64,000 nt of DNA from Sphingobium sp. Leaf26 (GTDB lineage: Bacteria > Pseudomonadota > Alphaproteobacteria > Sphingomonadales > Sphingomonadaceae). Below, in pieces: positions 25,470 through 34,278 of the stretch; the stretch's first letter is position 1, and each line of letters begins with the position of its first letter. Under the pieces are notes generated by a model. The model saw only the letters and a list, made by a program, of their open reading frames with translations, did no database searches and was not told where the DNA came from. The DNA is taken from assembly GCF_001421665.1 (NCBI RefSeq), contig NZ_LMKV01000012.1, forward strand, positions 739,416 to 803,415, given 5' to 3'. A program made the position numbers and the translations under genes.

Positions 25470-27172
25470 GTGCGCCGCCATCGACGCCTGTTGCCGGCTG
25501 GGGCAGCTATCGCCGGTTGCTGCCCTATATCCGGCCCTACCGGCGCGGGCTGTTGCTGGTGCTGGCGATCAGTGTGCTGTCGACCGCGCTGGGGCTGGCG
25601 CAGCCCTATCTGTCCAAGCTGATGATCGACCAGGCGCTGTTGCGGCGGGACATGGGCGCGCTGTGGCGGATCGCCGGGATCATGATCGCGGTGACGGTGC
25701 TGGGGTTCGGCGTCAATATCGCGGCGAGCTATCGCTATGTTCGGCTGTCGGCGGCGATGCTCTATGATATGCGCGCGGCGTTGCTGCGGCATCTCCAGAC
25801 ATTGTCGCCGCGCTTTTATGCGACTTTCCGGCTGGGCGATCTGGTTTCACGCATGAACAGCGATGTGAGCGACGTGCAGCGGATCGCGTCCGACACATTG
25901 TTGTCAGTGGTCAGCAACCTGCTGTTCTTTATCGGCTGTGTCGCGATGATGGTCTGGCTCGACTGGCGACTGTTTCTGGTCGGCGTGTTGCTGGTGCCCG
26001 CCAGCCTGGGGGCCTTCACCTATTATCAACGACGGCTGACCGCGCTGACCCGCGACATGCGCGAGCGGGGGGCGGACCTTGGCAGCCTGCTGGTCGATAC
26101 GGTGATGGGGATGCGGGTCGTCACCGCGCTGCGGGCGGGCGAGCATGAGGTCGGGCGTTTCAGGGCGAAGAATGACGCCTTTGTCGGCGCGATGCTGAAG
26201 ATGCAGGTGGCCTCCTACATGACGGGCGCGCTGCCGGGGACGTTGATGACCGCGGCGACGTCCGCCGTGATCCTCTATGGCGGGTGGCGCATCATGGAAG
26301 GCGATATCAGCATCGGAACGCTGGTCGCCTTCATGGCCTATCATATGCGGTTGCTGTCGCCGATCCAGACGCTGATGGGGCTGACGTCCGGGCTGGCGTC
26401 GGCGCGGGTGTCGCTGGGGCGTATCTTCGAACTGTTCGATACCCGGCCCGATGTCGAGGAGCGCACGGATGCCGTGGCGATCGGGCGGGTGCGGGGCGAG
26501 GTGCGCTTCGAGCAGGTGGCGATGCGCTATGATCGCGATCCGGTGCTGCGGGGTATGGACCTGACCATCCCGGCCGGCAGCATCTGCGCGATTTTGGGGC
26601 CGAGCGGTGTGGGCAAGTCGACCATGGCCGACCTGATGGTGCGCCATGCCGATCCCACCGGCGGGCGCATCCTGCTCGACGGGCATGATGTGCGCGATCT
26701 GCGGCTGGACGATCTGCGGCGGGAGGTGATGCTGGTCGATCAGTCGCCCTGGCTGTTCAACGACACTATCGCCGGCAATATCGGCTTTGCCCTGCCGGAC
26801 GTGCGCACCCAGGATATCGAGGCCGCTGCCCATGCCGCCGGACTGGATGCGTTTCTGACGCGCCTGCCTGATGGGCTGGAAACCCGCACCGGCGAGCGGG
26901 GGCTGGCGCTGTCGGCGGGGGAGCGGCAGAGGATCGTCATCGCCCGCGCGTTGCTGCGCCGGCCGTCGGTACTGATCCTGGACGAGCCGACATCGGCGCT
27001 GGATGGCGAGACGGAGGCGCTGGTGGCGGGGCGGCTGCGCGGGGCGTTGCCGGCGGCGACGATCATCCTCATCACGCACAAGCCGGCGCTGGCGCGGATA
27101 GCCGACCGGATCGTGACGATTACGGACGGCCGGGCGCAGGTCGTGGCGGCGCCGGTGCCGGTCGATGCCTGA
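25466..27172 (+). CDS. qhpF: ABC exporter for the QHNDH gamma subunit
   Basis: A 568-residue fused ABC exporter (six TM helices then ATPase). The start at 25466 overlaps the qhpG stop; an earlier frame start adds 28 unrelated residues. The ATPase domain (about residues 335-560) has Walker A GPSGVGKST, signature LSAGERQR, Walker B LILDEPTSALD and H-loop ITHK. In the known system it exports the thioether-cross-linked gamma peptide to the periplasm. Located in the inner membrane. The next gene, qhpE, begins 8 bases before its stop. Confidence 0.93.
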   Translation: MSAPPSTPVAGWGSYRRLLPYIRPYRRGLLLVLAISVLSTALGLAQPYLSKLMIDQALLRRDMGALWRIAGIMIAVTVLGFGVNIAASYRYVRLSAAMLYDMRAALLRHLQTLSPRFYATFRLGDLVSRMNSDVSDVQRIASDTLLSVVSNLLFFIGCVAMMVWLDWRLFLVGVLLVPASLGAFTYYQRRLTALTRDMRERGADLGSLLVDTVMGMRVVTALRAGEHEVGRFRAKNDAFVGAMLKMQVASYMTGALPGTLMTAATSAVILYGGWRIMEGDISIGTLVAFMAYHMRLLSPIQTLMGLTSGLASARVSLGRIFELFDTRPDVEERTDAVAIGRVRGEVRFEQVAMRYDRDPVLRGMDLTIPAGSICAILGPSGVGKSTMADLMVRHADPTGGRILLDGHDVRDLRLDDLRREVMLVDQSPWLFNDTIAGNIGFALPDVRTQDIEAAAHAAGLDAFLTRLPDGLETRTGERGLALSAGERQRIVIARALLRRPSVLILDEPTSALDGETEALVAGRLRGALPAATIILITHKPALARIADRIVTITDGRAQVVAAPVPVDA

Positions 27173-27821
27173 CGCCTTGCGCATCGCCGTGATCGACAGC
27201 GGGGTTCATCCCGATCATCCCCATATCGACGCGGCGCGGCTGTTGCCCGGCTTTGCGATCGCGAAGGATGGCGCCGACATGGGCGAGGATTGTCTGGACC
27301 GGCTGGGCCATGGCACGGCCGTCACCGCCGCGATCCAGCATCGGACGGCCGATGCGCTGTGCCTGCCGATCCGGGTGTTTCAGGATGCGCTCAGCACGAC
27401 GGCGCGGGCGCTGGTCACGGCGATCGACCGGGCGGTGGCGGCGCGGGTGGATATCATCAACCTCAGCCTTGGCACCGTCAATCCGGGCCATGCCGACGCC
27501 TTTTCGGCGGCGGCCGACCGCGCGCTGGGCGCCGGCATATTGATCGTGGCGGCGCGGGATAAGGACGGGATGCCCTGCTATCCGGGCAGCCTGCACCAGG
27601 TGCTGGGCGTGGGGCTGGACTGGGACTGTCCGCCCGGCGAATATCGGTTGCGCGACGGGCTGGCCTTTGCGTCCGGCCATCCCCGGCCGATCCCCGGCGT
27701 GCCGCAGCGGCGCAACCTGTTCGGCGTCAGTTTTGCCGTCGCAAACATGACCGGGTCGATCGCGCGCGCGGGGCGGGTCGATCCGGCGGACTGGGTTCAA
27801 CTGGCCGGAACGTCGGGATAG
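27165..27821 (+). CDS. qhpE: Subtilisin-like leader protease for the gamma subunit
   Basis: A 218-residue intracellular subtilase with the catalytic triad D11 (VIDSGVHPDH), H49 (LGHGTAVTA) and S189 (GVSFAVANMTG). In the known family this protease removes the qhpC leader. It lacks a signal peptide and the prodomain, fitting cytoplasmic action. It is the last of seven overlapping qhp genes; its 3' end overlaps the converging TPR-sulfotransferase gene by 25 bp. Confidence 0.92.
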   Translation: MPDALRIAVIDSGVHPDHPHIDAARLLPGFAIAKDGADMGEDCLDRLGHGTAVTAAIQHRTADALCLPIRVFQDALSTTARALVTAIDRAVAARVDIINLSLGTVNPGHADAFSAAADRALGAGILIVAARDKDGMPCYPGSLHQVLGVGLDWDCPPGEYRLRDGLAFASGHPRPIPGVPQRRNLFGVSFAVANMTGSIARAGRVDPADWVQLAGTSG

Positions 27822-29833
27822 GCATCCACCAGCGGTCCCAGCGCGTCGGCCAGCGGGCCAAGATGGGGCGCGAAACGCTGCCAGTGATCCACGCTGTTGC
27901 TGTAGATGGGCTGGCGCACCTGTTCGGAGCTGGCGGTGCGCACGGCGCGGTCGGTCTGCCAGAAGGACAGGCAGGCCGGCTCGAAATCCAGGCCGAGATA
28001 GGCGAGCAGCCGGTCGACTTCGCCCGGCGTGTCGGCCACCATGCGTTCATAGATGACGCGGTGGACGCGGCCCGGCGCAGCGGCGTCATAGGCGGCCATC
28101 AGCGCGACATAGTCCCGATAATAACGGCCGATGTCGGTGAGGTCGTAGCTGAACGCCTGACCACGGGCGAAATGCTGTTTCCAGCCGGAAAAGCAGCAGC
28201 CCATCGGATGGCGGCGCGCGTCGATGATGCTGGCATTGGGCAGGATCAGTTTGATGAGGCCGATATGCTGCCAGTTGTTGGGCATCTTGTCGATGAAGCG
28301 GGGCTTGTCGCTCTGACGATGGACGCGGGTCTGGTCGACATATTCCTCGCCCAGCCGCTGGCGGTCGGCGGGTGAGAGGGATGCGGCCATCGCGGCGAAA
28401 TCGGCAAATTCGCCGTCGTCCACGCGCGATTGCAGGCGGCTGGCGATGACCATCATTTCGGGCAGTTCCATCGTGCCTTCCACCCGGCTGTGGCTGGCGA
28501 GGATCTGTTCCACGAGCGTCGATCCGGCACGGGGCAGGCCGACGATGAAGATCGGGTCGGGGGCAGGGCAGCCACCATCGCCCATGGCGGCGATGAAAGG
28601 CGCGGTGAAGGGCGCGGAGGTGGCCGCGACCTCGGCGGAAAATTCGTCAGCATCGTGGCGGATCATGGCGCGGCGCAGGCTGTTGCCGAGGCTGTAATGG
28701 TGGAAGGCGGCTTCGTCGGCCTTGCTGTCCTCCAGCGCCTTGCCCAGCGAGAAATGGAGGTGGAAGACGTCCTCGCCTGAGTCGTGGCCGTCCTGGGACA
28801 GAGTCGTCAGCGCCTGTTGCATCGTCGCGATATCGTCGGCGTCGAGTTTCACCGTCTTGAGATTGGCGAGGCTCCACCAGGCTTCGCCCATGGTCGGGCG
28901 GTGAAGGACGGCCTGGCGATAGGCATGGACGGCGTCCGCCTGCAATCCGAGGGTTTTGAGTGCATGGCCGAGATTCTGCCAGAGCTGTGGCTGGTCGGGA
29001 CGGTCGGCCAGCAACCGTTCGTAGATGGCGCGCGCGCCCTGCTGGTCGCCGAGCCGCACCAGCACCGAGGCGCGGATCAGGTCGTAGCCCGGATTATGGA
29101 TCGGTGAGCGGGCCAAGATGTCGGCATGCGCAAGCGCCTCGCGCAGGCGGTTGTTCTGGAGCAGCAGGCGGATGAGGAAGTCGCGCGCCAGATCGAAGCC
29201 CGGTGCGAGCGTCACCGCCCGTTCGACCAGCGCCAGCGCTTCGGTCATGTCGCCGCGTCGCCACTGGACCTCGCCCCACAGACGGGTGCCGGCGGGGTCA
29301 TGGGGCAATCGTTCGGCGCGCGCGATCAGCAGCGCGTCGGCTTCGTCCAGATTGCCTGCGTTCATCGCCATCGCCGCTTCCAGCAGGTCGCGGTCGCGCG
29401 AGGCGGCATGGATGCCGGACAGGTCGGCGCGCCAGCCATCGTCGTCACGCCCGGCCGCGCGCAGCAGGCCGGCGAGCAGGAACCAGCCGCCGGCAACGGC
29501 GGGTTGCAGGCGGGTCAGCCCCTCCAGCGCGGCGATGGCCTGTGGCCGGTCGCCGGCCTCCTGCGCGGCCTGCGCCAGTTCCCACAGGATCGCCGGGATA
29601 GCGGGATGCTGGCGGGCGAGCGGGGTAAGGCGGGCGAGCGCCGCCTGAGGCTGGCCCAGGCGGCGCAGCGCTTGCCCTGCAAGCAGTTCGGCGGGGGGGA
29701 GGCGGCCGGCACGACGGACGATCGCGTCCGCCTGCGCCAGCGCCCTGTCGGGGTGCGTTTCGAGCCAGCCGGTCGCCTGGGCCAATGCCGCCCGAATGCT
29801 GTCTGTTGCCGTAGCGGCAGGCGCGTTCCCCAT
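27797..29833 (-). CDS. TPR-repeat sulfotransferase-family protein
   Basis: A 678-residue two-part protein. Residues about 1-390 are tetratricopeptide repeats; residues about 430-670 form a sulfotransferase fold whose PAPS-binding start is FIVGLPRAGSTLVEQILASH and which includes IDARRHPMGCCFSGWKQ. Such TPR-sulfotransferases are common in sphingomonads, but a substrate cannot be read from sequence. It converges on the qhp cluster and is divergent from the TonB receptor (361 bp between). Whether it acts on secreted glycans, lipids or proteins is unknown. Confidence 0.85.
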   Translation of the reverse strand: MGNAPAATATDSIRAALAQATGWLETHPDRALAQADAIVRRAGRLPPAELLAGQALRRLGQPQAALARLTPLARQHPAIPAILWELAQAAQEAGDRPQAIAALEGLTRLQPAVAGGWFLLAGLLRAAGRDDDGWRADLSGIHAASRDRDLLEAAMAMNAGNLDEADALLIARAERLPHDPAGTRLWGEVQWRRGDMTEALALVERAVTLAPGFDLARDFLIRLLLQNNRLREALAHADILARSPIHNPGYDLIRASVLVRLGDQQGARAIYERLLADRPDQPQLWQNLGHALKTLGLQADAVHAYRQAVLHRPTMGEAWWSLANLKTVKLDADDIATMQQALTTLSQDGHDSGEDVFHLHFSLGKALEDSKADEAAFHHYSLGNSLRRAMIRHDADEFSAEVAATSAPFTAPFIAAMGDGGCPAPDPIFIVGLPRAGSTLVEQILASHSRVEGTMELPEMMVIASRLQSRVDDGEFADFAAMAASLSPADRQRLGEEYVDQTRVHRQSDKPRFIDKMPNNWQHIGLIKLILPNASIIDARRHPMGCCFSGWKQHFARGQAFSYDLTDIGRYYRDYVALMAAYDAAAPGRVHRVIYERMVADTPGEVDRLLAYLGLDFEPACLSFWQTDRAVRTASSEQVRQPIYSNSVDHWQRFAPHLGPLADALGPLVDAYPDVPAS

Positions 29834-29945
29834 AGCCCCTCATATTTGTGCGACTGCTCAAAATTCTATGGTGCCCGCAGGCAGTCGTCCAGTCAGCCTG
29901 TCGCAAAAGTTTCAAAAACTTGCTGAACAGGCGCTTGACACGGCG

Positions 29946-29986
29946 TGTCCTATTGGCAGTATCGAATTTAGGACAGTTGTTATGAT
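29946..29986 (+). promoter_or_regulatory. Promoter/operator region of the TonB receptor gene
   Basis: An inverted repeat TGTCCTA (29946-29952) / TAGGACA (29969-29975) lies directly before an extended -10 element TGTTATGAT (29978-29986). A TTGACA at 29935 is too far for that -10 but could serve another start. A direct TGTCCAA follows at 30003. The arrangement fits a repressor site overlapping the core promoter. The rest of the 361-bp gap 29834-30195 shows no convincing gene. Confidence 0.45.
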
Positions 29987-30195
29987 TGCTGCAAAAGCGA
30001 ACTGTCCAAGGGTGTGTACGAGATAATCAGCGTAACCGGCGCCATTGCGGCGATCCTGGAGGGCATGGCCTTTCGGGCGGGGTGGGTTTTGTCCTGCTCC
30101 GATCAAACGCAGGCGCGAGGCATGATGGAAGACCCGGATAAACGGGCAAAAAAGCTGGGAGAGGCCGAGTCGCAACGCATACAGGGGGTATTCGT

Positions 30196-32865
30196 ATGGC
30201 CATTCGTCTCCGTTCGCACAGGGTGCGCATGTTCTGCGCGCTGGGTACGAGCACGTTTCTGACACCGATGATCGCGCCCGCCATGGCGCAGGAACCCGTT
30301 CCGCAGGCCGCGGACAGCGCCGAGGCGGCGGGGGACGCAGCGTCGGGCCTGAGCGAAATCGTGGTCACCGCGACCCGCAGCGCGCAGAGCATCCAGAAGG
30401 TGCCGATTTCCATGCAGGCGCTGGGCGCCGAGGTGCTGTCGCAGCGGCAGGTCAAGGGGCTGAGCGATTTCGCCGCCCTGCTGCCGTCGGTGTCGTTCGA
30501 GGGGATCGGACCGGGTCGCAACACCGCCTTTTTCCGGGGAATCGTGCCGGCAGGCGGCGCCTATGCCTCGGTCGGCTATTATCTGGACGATATTCCCATC
30601 ACCGGGACCGAAGTGCCCGATATCCACGCCTATGACATGGAGCGCGTCGAGGCGCTGTCCGGGCCGCAGGGGACGCTGTATGGCGCCGGTTCATTGTCGG
30701 GCACGATCCGCCTGATCACCAACAAGCCCAATCTGGACAAGTTCGAGTTCGGCTATGACGTCGAAGCCAATAAATATGGCAAGGGCGATTTTGGCGGGCA
30801 ACTGGAATCCTATGTCAACGTGCCGGTCAGCGACACGCTGGCGATCCGCGCCATGGGCTATTACCGGCGCGACGGCGGCTATATCGACAATACACCCAAT
30901 GAGGGGAAGCTGAACAACGGCGATCCGGCCGTCTATAATCTGGGCGATACCAACCCGCTGACCTTCTATAATCTCGACAACAGCGACATCGCGAAGGACG
31001 ATTACAACACGATCAAGGAATTTGGCGGCCGGTTGCAGTTGCTGTGGGAGCCGGTCGAGGGATGGTCGTTCAACCCGTCCATCACCGCGCAGAAGCAGGT
31101 TGCGAACGGCTATTTCGGCTATGATCCGCGCGTGGGCGACCTGGAAGTCCATGACTATGACAAGACGAAGAATGACGATCGCTGGTATCAGGCGGCGTTG
31201 TCGATCCACGGCCATATCGGCGACTGGGACGTTGTGTCGGCGACCGGCTATTTCAAGCGGCGCACGCGCACGCTGAACGACTATACCTATTACACCGTCA
31301 CCTATGATGGATTTGGCGGCGGCTATGAAAGCTATCTGCAATTTTTCGATGCGGCCGGATGTACGGGATCGGGCGACAGCCTGAAATGCACGACCCTGCT
31401 CGATCCGACGCAATATTATCATGCCGATACCAAGCGGAACAAATTCACGCAGGAATTGCGCATTTCGACGCCGAAGGACTGGCCGTTCGACGTGACGATC
31501 GGCGGATTCTACCAGCGCCAATCGAACAAGCTGAACACCTATTATGCGATCCGCGGGCTGGAAAATGTCGTGGGCTATACCGCCGCGTGCGCCTATTCGG
31601 TGGTCGAGGATGTCTGCGACGGCAATGAAACCACGCTGGACGGCTTTGGCATTCCCGAATCCGCTGGCGGCACGATGGTCATCGGCAATCCGGCGGCGAA
31701 GGGCGATGGCTATTATATCGTCGAGCAGAACCAGCTTTATCATGACAAGGCGATCTTCGCCGAAGGCCATTACAACATCACGCCGACGGTGAAGGTGACG
31801 GGCGGTATACGCTATTTCTGGACCGATTATTCGGTCGTGGGCTTTGCCGGCGTCGCGGCGTCGGCGCAGGCGGTGGGATGCGAAACCCCCTTGCCGGCCG
31901 ATCAGCGCCTGACCTGCCTCAACACCAATCCGCTCGCGGATGACCGGACGGGCCGCTACAAGGAAAATGGCGAAACGCACAAGGTTGCGGTCGACTGGCA
32001 GATCACGCCCGACAAGATGGTCTATGCCAATTATTCGACCGGCTTCCGGCCCGGTGGCTTCAATCGGCCGCTGCGTATCCGCGCCACGGCGACGAAGCCG
32101 TCCTTCCTGGCCGAAGTTCCGTCCTTCGAGTCCGAGACGCTGACCAATTATGAGTTGGGCGTGAAGACGACCTGGAACAATATCTTCCGTCTGAATGCGG
32201 CCATCTACTTCGAAAAATGGAATAATATTCAATATGGCGTCGTCGTGGCGGGCGCGCAGGGCGCAGGCATGACCGGCAATGCGGGCAAGGCGGAAGTGAA
32301 GGGCATCGAATATGATGCCAGCCTGAAGCTGGGGAAGATCACCATCAATTCTTCCGGCGCCTTCAACGACGCCAAGCTGAAGGGCGATTTCTGCAATTTC
32401 GCGGTGAATGCCGAAACGGAGTCGATTTCGCAATTGGCGACCTGTTCGCAGGGCACCTTTACCGAAGGCAATCCGCCGATCCCGACCGTGGCCGCAGACG
32501 ACGGCACCCGCCTGCCGCGTCAGCCCAGATTCAAGGGCACGACATCGATCCGCTATGACACCATGTTCGGCGATTATAGTGGTTTCCTTCAGGGCGCGGC
32601 GCTCTACCAGACCGGGGCCACGCAGGATCTCAACGTCAATGCCAACAGGTTGCTGGGCAGTACGAAGGGCTTTGTCAGCTTCGACTTTTCCGGGGGGATT
32701 AAGAAGGATAACTGGACGCTGAGCTTCTTCCTGCAAAATGCGTTCGACAAGCGCGGGCAGTTGACCAAGAACACCTTCTGCTCGATCGACTTCTGCGCCA
32801 ATTCCTCGCGCACCTTCACCATCAAGCCGCAATTTTTCGGCGTCAGGTTCGGCCAAAAATTCTAA
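30196..32865 (+). CDS. TonB-dependent receptor
   Basis: An 889-residue outer-membrane receptor. It has a signal peptide ending at AMAQE, a TonB-box-like EIVVTATR (about residues 53-60), an N-terminal plug domain (VPISMQALGAEVL, MERVEALSGPQGTLYGAGSLSGTIRLI) and a long beta barrel ending in FFGVRFGQKF with terminal Phe. An AGGGGG ribosome site lies upstream. Its position between two amine-dehydrogenase clusters suggests uptake of an aromatic or amine-bearing compound, but that is inference; iron-chelate transport remains possible. Confidence 0.95.
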   Translation: MAIRLRSHRVRMFCALGTSTFLTPMIAPAMAQEPVPQAADSAEAAGDAASGLSEIVVTATRSAQSIQKVPISMQALGAEVLSQRQVKGLSDFAALLPSVSFEGIGPGRNTAFFRGIVPAGGAYASVGYYLDDIPITGTEVPDIHAYDMERVEALSGPQGTLYGAGSLSGTIRLITNKPNLDKFEFGYDVEANKYGKGDFGGQLESYVNVPVSDTLAIRAMGYYRRDGGYIDNTPNEGKLNNGDPAVYNLGDTNPLTFYNLDNSDIAKDDYNTIKEFGGRLQLLWEPVEGWSFNPSITAQKQVANGYFGYDPRVGDLEVHDYDKTKNDDRWYQAALSIHGHIGDWDVVSATGYFKRRTRTLNDYTYYTVTYDGFGGGYESYLQFFDAAGCTGSGDSLKCTTLLDPTQYYHADTKRNKFTQELRISTPKDWPFDVTIGGFYQRQSNKLNTYYAIRGLENVVGYTAACAYSVVEDVCDGNETTLDGFGIPESAGGTMVIGNPAAKGDGYYIVEQNQLYHDKAIFAEGHYNITPTVKVTGGIRYFWTDYSVVGFAGVAASAQAVGCETPLPADQRLTCLNTNPLADDRTGRYKENGETHKVAVDWQITPDKMVYANYSTGFRPGGFNRPLRIRATATKPSFLAEVPSFESETLTNYELGVKTTWNNIFRLNAAIYFEKWNNIQYGVVVAGAQGAGMTGNAGKAEVKGIEYDASLKLGKITINSSGAFNDAKLKGDFCNFAVNAETESISQLATCSQGTFTEGNPPIPTVAADDGTRLPRQPRFKGTTSIRYDTMFGDYSGFLQGAALYQTGATQDLNVNANRLLGSTKGFVSFDFSGGIKKDNWTLSFFLQNAFDKRGQLTKNTFCSIDFCANSSRTFTIKPQFFGVRFGQKF

Positions 32866-32882
32866 ACAGGTCGCCGAACAAT

Positions 32883-33194
32883 ATGGCCATGCTCCGCCGG
32901 ATATCCGCGCGGGGCATGGCCATAGTCTTTGGGATGGCGGGTCTGGCGCTCGCCATGCCGGCGGCGCCGCGCGCGCAGGAGGATCATTCCGGCCTGACGC
33001 GGGCGGACTATCGCCGCAGATGCCTGATGTGCCACAGCCGCGCGGCGCCCGAGGGCGTGGCGCCGGAGATATTGGCGGGGCTGCATCCCGAACCGGGACT
33101 GACGCCGGCTGCGGCGATGCCGGGGGTGACGTGCTGGCGACGGTGCACGACTTGCTGGCCGGGGGAGGGGCGGAAATCCGTTCCACATCAATGA
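32883..33194 (+). CDS. Small cytochrome c, probably frameshifted or truncated
   Basis: A 103-residue frame with a signal peptide (MAIVFGMAGLALAMPAAPRAQ) and one heme motif CLMCH at about residue 50. The tail after MPG (TCWRRCTTCWPGEGRKSVPHQ) is unusual and Cys-rich, whereas the +2 frame reads DVLATVHDLLAGGG, which looks like a genuine helix. A single-base change near 33120 would join the two. The start may be 32883 or the in-frame ATG at 32916. A 10-bp inverted repeat (ATGGCCATGC / GCATGGCCAT, 32883-32923) straddles both starts. It follows the TonB receptor by 17 bp. Confidence 0.55.
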   Translation: MAMLRRISARGMAIVFGMAGLALAMPAAPRAQEDHSGLTRADYRRRCLMCHSRAAPEGVAPEILAGLHPEPGLTPAAAMPGVTCWRRCTTCWPGEGRKSVPHQ

Positions 33195-33706
33195 TGCTGT
33201 GCTACCATGCCTGTATGACCACAGGCGGCATCGAATATTTTCCGCAGCCAGACGATTGGACTGATGGCTTGCTGCATGAATTGGGCTACAGGCGATACGC
33301 TGTTTCAGTCTTTGACCATTGGCTGACCGAAGAAGAGTGGGAGCTAAACCCGTTCATTGCGTTTGAGCGCGCGCGTGCGGCAGGATTTGAAGCCGTCTAT
33401 CGCGAACAATGCTGTCAATTCCGGGCTTTTTACCAATGGCTTTTCAAGGAAGGCGTGTTCCGCCTTACCGGATTGAGAACAAGGAGGCAGGTGGTCTGGC
33501 ATGATCGTTGGGACCGTCGACTAAAGAAAGCTGTGACGGCCATGGTCAGCGATCAACGATGGGGAGCAGAATTCTACGCACCGGCTGAGCATCTTCGCGT
33601 CATATCTGGCGACGTCCGCACGGATACTCTCCTCCTGGAAGACAACGCGGATGAGAAGGCATTGGAGAATGTCGCGAATAAATTTGGGCTGAACTTCATT
33701 CGCTGA
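33191..33706 (+). CDS. Hypothetical protein in lower-GC segment
   Basis: A 171-residue protein starting MMLCYHACMTTGGIEYF (33191; alternatives 33194 and 33215). Soluble, acidic, no signal peptide, no membrane segment; I recognise no family. Base composition is visibly lower in GC than the neighbours, and no clear ribosome site precedes it, so it looks like recently acquired DNA inserted beside the cytochrome. Codon use (AAT, TTG, GAA) differs from surrounding genes. Confidence 0.5.
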   Translation: MMLCYHACMTTGGIEYFPQPDDWTDGLLHELGYRRYAVSVFDHWLTEEEWELNPFIAFERARAAGFEAVYREQCCQFRAFYQWLFKEGVFRLTGLRTRRQVVWHDRWDRRLKKAVTAMVSDQRWGAEFYAPAEHLRVISGDVRTDTLLLEDNADEKALENVANKFGLNFIR

Positions 33707-33754
33707 AAAAGTTCTAGGCGATATGCCTTCTCCGCAATCTTGAACTAATCCTCC

Positions 33755-34267
33755 TCAACGCCCCGCAGACGGAAACAGCAGCCGCAGTGATGCTGGTGCG
33801 TGGCACTGCCTGATCGCGGTTTCGACGTGGCGGGCGCGTTCGGCTGTCAGGGAGGCGGAGGACAGGGCGAAGCGGCGTTCGCGGGCGATCTCTTCAGCGG
33901 TGAAGGGAGTGCTGCCCTGGGGCACGCTGCCGCCGCCCAGGCCGAAGACGACGAAGTTCATCATGTCGGCCAGTTGCTGATTATCCCTGATCCGGCTGAG
34001 CGCGACATTGGGCAGGCGGATGAGATAGGCGCGGGTCTGCGGCGTGCAGAGGAACCAGCCGACCCGGCCGCGCAGTTCGGGCAGGGCGGCGGGCGCGGCG
34101 CTGCCCTGCACCCCGTGGCAGCCGCCGCAATTTTCGACATAGTCGGACCGGGCGAGATCGGGATCGGTGATCGCAGCGGGGAGCAGCCCCATGGGTGGCA
34201 GCGCGGCGCGGCCGATGCCGACCGCGCCGAGCAGCGCCAGCGATCCGATCAGCAACGCGCGCTTCAT
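33755..34267 (-). CDS. Monoheme cytochrome c (aau orf-2-like)
   Basis: A 170-residue secreted cytochrome with a signal peptide from MKRALLIGSLALLGAVG and one heme motif CGGCH (about residue 48). The start at 34267 is chosen because a signal peptide begins there. It sits 11 bp after the light-chain gene in the same direction. In the Alcaligenes aromatic amine dehydrogenase cluster a small monoheme cytochrome follows aauA in the same position; this gene is likely its counterpart and a possible electron carrier. A second internal Cys pair (FLCTPQ, RQCHA) includes a possible extra CH. Confidence 0.85.
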   Translation of the reverse strand: MKRALLIGSLALLGAVGIGRAALPPMGLLPAAITDPDLARSDYVENCGGCHGVQGSAAPAALPELRGRVGWFLCTPQTRAYLIRLPNVALSRIRDNQQLADMMNFVVFGLGGGSVPQGSTPFTAEEIARERRFALSSASLTAERARHVETAIRQCHAPASLRLLFPSAGR

Positions 34268-34278
34268 GGTCCGCTGGC

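Noticed and set aside
29982..30026. A 14-codon peptide (MIAAKANCPRVCTR) in the TonB upstream region
   Set aside because: Too short, no clear ribosome site, and no similarity to leader peptides or PqqA-type precursors that I recognise.
30691..33186. An 831-codon minus-strand frame opposite the TonB receptor
   Set aside because: Antisense shadow; Arg/Ile/Asp-rich without domain character, while the plus strand has a full TonB receptor.
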